Of a stretch of DNA of 25,838 nt, positions 23,579-25,838 are shown piece by piece (position 1 is the first letter of the stretch; each line of letters begins with the position of its first letter). The DNA is taken from contig DAOWCP010000025.1 of the NCBI GenBank assembly GCA_030639495.1, positions 1 to 25,838 on the forward strand. The letters run 5' to 3'. The stretch comes from JAGLTN01 sp023135255. Lineage in GTDB: Bacteria > Planctomycetota > Phycisphaerae > Sedimentisphaerales > Anaerobacaceae. The notes under the pieces were generated by a model. The model saw nothing but the letters and a program-made list of their open reading frames with translations. It did not search any database and was not told the DNA's origin. Position numbers and translations under genes: made by a program.

Positions 23579-24118
23579 GTGGACGGAAAAACGGATTCAG
23601 ATTTAGTAAAGGACGCTCTTGCTGGCAATGGAGAAAGCTTTTCGGCGTTATGCCGGAGGTATTATCCTGCTATGGTTGCTGTAGCGCAGGCAGTCTTGAC
23701 AGACCGGCATCTTGCCGAAGATGCTGCCCAACAGGGTTTTGCCAATGCCTGTGGTAAGCTTTCCGGGCTTACGAAAAAGCATAAATTCGGCAGTTGGCTG
23801 GCAGCGATCTGCAGAAACGCCGCTATAGATATCGCCCGCAGGCATAATCGAATCAACTATTTTGAGGATTTTCCGACGTTAGAGGCAAAGCTGGAAACAG
23901 ATGACCAGGACTTCTCTCAAGTCAAACAGGCAATAGCCAAACTTAAACCGGCAGAGAAGGAATTGGTTTTTCTAAGGTTTTATAATGAAAAATCTTACGA
24001 CCAGATATCGAATGTGCTTGGCATAAGCATTCAGGCAATAAACGGCAGGTTAAGAAGAATAAAGAAAAAAATCGCGATACATTTAAATGGCAATAATTTT
24101 GCTGAGGTAAAAAAATGA
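23579..24118 (+). CDS. ECF-family RNA polymerase sigma factor
   Basis: A 179-aa sigma70 of the extracytoplasmic-function type. Region 2 (about residues 8-92) contains the LAEDAAQQGFANACGKL segment that corresponds to the conserved core-binding and minus-10-reading helices, followed by FGSWLAAICRNAAIDIARR. Region 4 (about 115-170) shows LKPAEKELVFLRFYNEKSY and the helix-turn-helix DQISNVLGISIQAINGRLRR, which reads the minus-35. No region 3 is present. The GTG start has AAGGA 5 nt upstream. Its stop overlaps the start of the next gene by 4 bp (ATGA), so sigma and putative anti-sigma are translationally coupled. Confidence 0.93.
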   Translation: MDGKTDSDLVKDALAGNGESFSALCRRYYPAMVAVAQAVLTDRHLAEDAAQQGFANACGKLSGLTKKHKFGSWLAAICRNAAIDIARRHNRINYFEDFPTLEAKLETDDQDFSQVKQAIAKLKPAEKELVFLRFYNEKSYDQISNVLGISIQAINGRLRRIKKKIAIHLNGNNFAEVKK

Positions 24119-25407
24119 AAAGTGGTAAAGACAGCAAAAAACTCGATGAGATGATAGCTCGTGCGATCAGCGAGGAGAACATCGAATTCGATGCTGAAAA
24201 ATGGAAACAAAAATACGGTAAAGAATATTCAATGCTGACTTGCGGAGCGACTAAGGTGCCGCTTAAGCGAAGTTGGCTAATAAACGGGAGAAATGTTATG
24301 AAGAACAAAGTGACAAAACTGGCGGTTGCGGCAGTGATTATTATCGCAGTATTAGCAGGAATAAACCATTTCGGCGGTTCAATTGACGGGAGCACTGCAG
24401 CCTGGGCATCTCTGGCTGAACGGGTAATGAAAATCGATACCTTTACCTACCGAATAAGAATGACAATGGCAAATGTTCCTAATGTGCCGCAAGGCGAAAA
24501 CATGGAAATGGAAACGCTTGCGTATAACAGCCTTGAGCATGGCTTGCGAATAGATACTTACCTAAAAGATAAGATCATATCAACAACTTATATAACTCCG
24601 CGGACAAAAGCAATGCTCTCAGTAATCCATGACCGGAAAAAATATATTAAAATACAGATGAATGATGAGCAATTTCGAGAATACCAGTTGAAAAATAATC
24701 CGCGTGAAATGATCAAAAGTTTTATGATATATGGTTTTACTGAGCTGGGGATATCTGACATTAACGGAATTCAGGCAGAAGGAATCATGGTTACCGACCC
24801 GAATGTATTCGCAGGTGTCTTCAGCGATGTAAAAGTTGAGCTTTGGGCTGATGTCGAAAGTGATCTTCCGGTAATGATGAAAATTAACGCTGCCGGTGAA
24901 AATTCTATATTGATCGATATGGTTATGGATGATTTTCAGTGGAATGTGGAGCTTGACCTTGCGGAGCTCGAGCCTAATATTCCCGCAGATTATGAATTGA
25001 TGGCAGATGTGGAAATTCCGGGCGATGATGGTAAGGCAGCAGCTGAAGGGCTTGGAATCTATGCAGACAGCTTAGGCAAATATCCAGAGAAAATAACAAT
25101 AATGGCCATGATGAAAGAGCTGGCTGAAGATATGAGAAAAAACATCGATCCGAATAATCCTGAGCCCAGCAATGAAGACATGGAAAGGATGATGAAAGTA
25201 CAAGCTGTGTGTATGTTCTATATGGGTCTTACTCAAAAAGGTAAAGAGCCTGCGTACTACGGCAAAAATGTCACGGTTGGTGATAGCGATGCTGTGCTGA
25301 TGAGGTGGAAAATATCTGATAATAAGTACAGGGTAATATTCGGCGACCTGAGCATTGAAGATGTGTCATTTCAAGAATTAAGCGAATTAGAGGCATCTGT
25401 AAAATAA
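24115..25407 (+). CDS. Putative membrane anti-sigma factor with LolA-like extracytoplasmic domain
   Basis: A 430-aa protein with three parts. Residues 1-65 are cytoplasmic and carry the helical segment LDEMIARAISEENIEFDAEKWKQKYGKEYSML, which resembles the N-terminus of planctomycete ECF partners. Residues 68-85 form one membrane helix (LAVAAVIIIAVLAGI). The remainder is extracytoplasmic, with a region from about 95 (FTYRIRMTM, later VELWADVESDLPVMMKI) that looks like the LolA/LolB-type lipoprotein-binding fold. I infer that it holds the overlapping sigma factor inactive until an envelope signal arrives. No zinc HxxxCxxC motif is present. An internal ATG at 24298 has GGGAG exactly 7 nt upstream and could give a shorter product starting just before the membrane helix. 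Confidence 0.8.
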   Translation: MKSGKDSKKLDEMIARAISEENIEFDAEKWKQKYGKEYSMLTCGATKVPLKRSWLINGRNVMKNKVTKLAVAAVIIIAVLAGINHFGGSIDGSTAAWASLAERVMKIDTFTYRIRMTMANVPNVPQGENMEMETLAYNSLEHGLRIDTYLKDKIISTTYITPRTKAMLSVIHDRKKYIKIQMNDEQFREYQLKNNPREMIKSFMIYGFTELGISDINGIQAEGIMVTDPNVFAGVFSDVKVELWADVESDLPVMMKINAAGENSILIDMVMDDFQWNVELDLAELEPNIPADYELMADVEIPGDDGKAAAEGLGIYADSLGKYPEKITIMAMMKELAEDMRKNIDPNNPEPSNEDMERMMKVQAVCMFYMGLTQKGKEPAYYGKNVTVGDSDAVLMRWKISDNKYRVIFGDLSIEDVSFQELSELEASVK

Positions 25408-25432
25408 AATTTGTTTTGACATAAGCACTTTT

Positions 25433-25469
25433 ACAGGCTAACTTTACGCTAAGGTTGGCCTGTTTTTTT
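25433..25469 (+). terminator. Intrinsic terminator of the ECF sigma/anti-sigma pair
   Basis: ACAGGCTAACTT (25433-25444) pairs with AAGGTTGGCCTGT (ending 25463) through about 12 pairs including two G-U, followed by seven T residues. It lies 25 nt after the stop codon. Confidence 0.88.
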
Positions 25470-25568
25470 AGTATAATTTTAAAAATTTTTGGTTTTACTG
25501 TCGCAAATCCGTGAGAACTGTCACTATTAAATGAAGATTCGAATCATAAAAAGGACGTTGGTGTGTTG

Positions 25569-25838
25569 ATGGCTCGGAAAGATGAGTACTATGTTAGGCG
25601 GTGTCTTCGGGGTCATATAGACGATTATCGTCACCTTGTTAGGCGTTATGAAGGTGTGCTACTGGGGCACCTGGCCGGGAGGTTGGGCCGCATGGATGCT
25701 GCCGAGGATGTGGCTCAGGACGCATTCATTGAGGCCTGGGTCGACCTGAGACACCTCCGCGATGCGGGCAGGTTCCCCGCTTGGCTCTGCCGCATTGCCC
25801 GGAACCGTTCCATGGATTTCCTGCGGCGGCGCGACAAA
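25569..25838 (+). CDS. ECF-type sigma factor, N-terminal part (cut by window edge)
   Basis: Ninety codons are open to the window end. The protein begins MARKDEYYVRRCLRGHIDDY and shows sigma70 region 2: LVRRYEGVLLGHLAGRLG, then AAEDVAQDAFIEAWVDL (the core-binding helix) and FPAWLCRIARNRSMDFLRRR. It is therefore a second ECF sigma factor, distinct from the one at 23579. AAGGA at 25551-25555 is 13 nt from the ATG at 25569 but 7 nt from an in-frame GTG at 25563, so the true start may be 25563. Composition is about 59% GC, clearly higher than the neighbours, with many CGC, CTG and GCC codons. Region 4 and any partner lie outside the window. Confidence 0.88.
   Translation, partial: MARKDEYYVRRCLRGHIDDYRHLVRRYEGVLLGHLAGRLGRMDAAEDVAQDAFIEAWVDLRHLRDAGRFPAWLCRIARNRSMDFLRRRDK

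Noticed and set aside
25416..25444. TTGACA-N17-TAACTT as a promoter for the last ECF gene
   Set aside because: The minus-10 is poor and overlaps the stem of the intrinsic terminator at 25433-25463.
1..25838. CRISPR arrays, insertion sequences, tRNA or rRNA genes
   Set aside because: I looked for regularly spaced repeats, transposase-like proteins with terminal repeats, and conserved RNA sequences, and saw none.

Overview
The window looks like a chromosomal segment of a planctomycete, most likely from the anaerobic Phycisphaerae/Sedimentisphaerales side. This rests on four proteins with C-terminal PEP-CTERM sorting tails, secreted or lipid-anchored polysaccharide-active enzymes, and an ECF sigma factor paired with a membrane anti-sigma/LolA-like protein. 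The assignment is an inference: there is no rRNA or other phylogenetic marker here. Base composition is moderate to slightly AT-rich except for the last 270 bases, which are about 59% GC.

Layout. Positions 1-83 (minus) hold the 5' end of a secreted protein gene. Positions 403-1806 hold apt and, converging on it, prmC. Positions 2025-2639 (minus) encode a lone PEP-CTERM protein. Positions 2820-5198 encode a large exported protein with a probable six-hairpin glycosidase domain. Positions 5399-9052 form a plus-strand run argB-argD-argF-rdgB behind a near-consensus promoter. Positions 9194-11966 carry topA followed 4 nt later by a divergent GroES-like gene. Positions 12177-14242 (minus) hold three consecutive PEP-CTERM genes. 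Positions 15993-22834 (minus) contain alaC with its own promoter and, further upstream in the direction of transcription, a guaB-guaA-PAP2 phosphatase-alpha-rhamnosidase series with gaps of only about 45 nt. Positions 23085-23405 encode a small membrane-anchored protein with three CX7C repeats. Positions 23579-25407 hold an ECF sigma factor and its overlapping anti-sigma/LolA-like partner, and 25569-25838 the start of a second, GC-rich ECF sigma gene.

How the genes fit together. The arg genes supply three consecutive or near-consecutive steps of ornithine/citrulline synthesis (NAG kinase, acetylornithine aminotransferase, ornithine carbamoyltransferase); argC, argJ, argG and argH are not here. 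guaB and guaA convert IMP to GMP, and apt salvages adenine. The exported glycosidase-like protein and the rhamnosidase suggest use of rhamnose-containing plant or algal polysaccharide. The PEP-CTERM proteins need an exosortase that is not in the window.

Most of the window is ordinary housekeeping DNA. I found no CRISPR array, insertion sequence, tRNA, rRNA or defence system. The less ordinary items are the CX7C-repeat protein, the PEP-CTERM trio with a shared C-terminal module, an internal ribosome-binding site inside the anti-sigma gene, a 14-nt element shared by two promoters, and several structured leaders.
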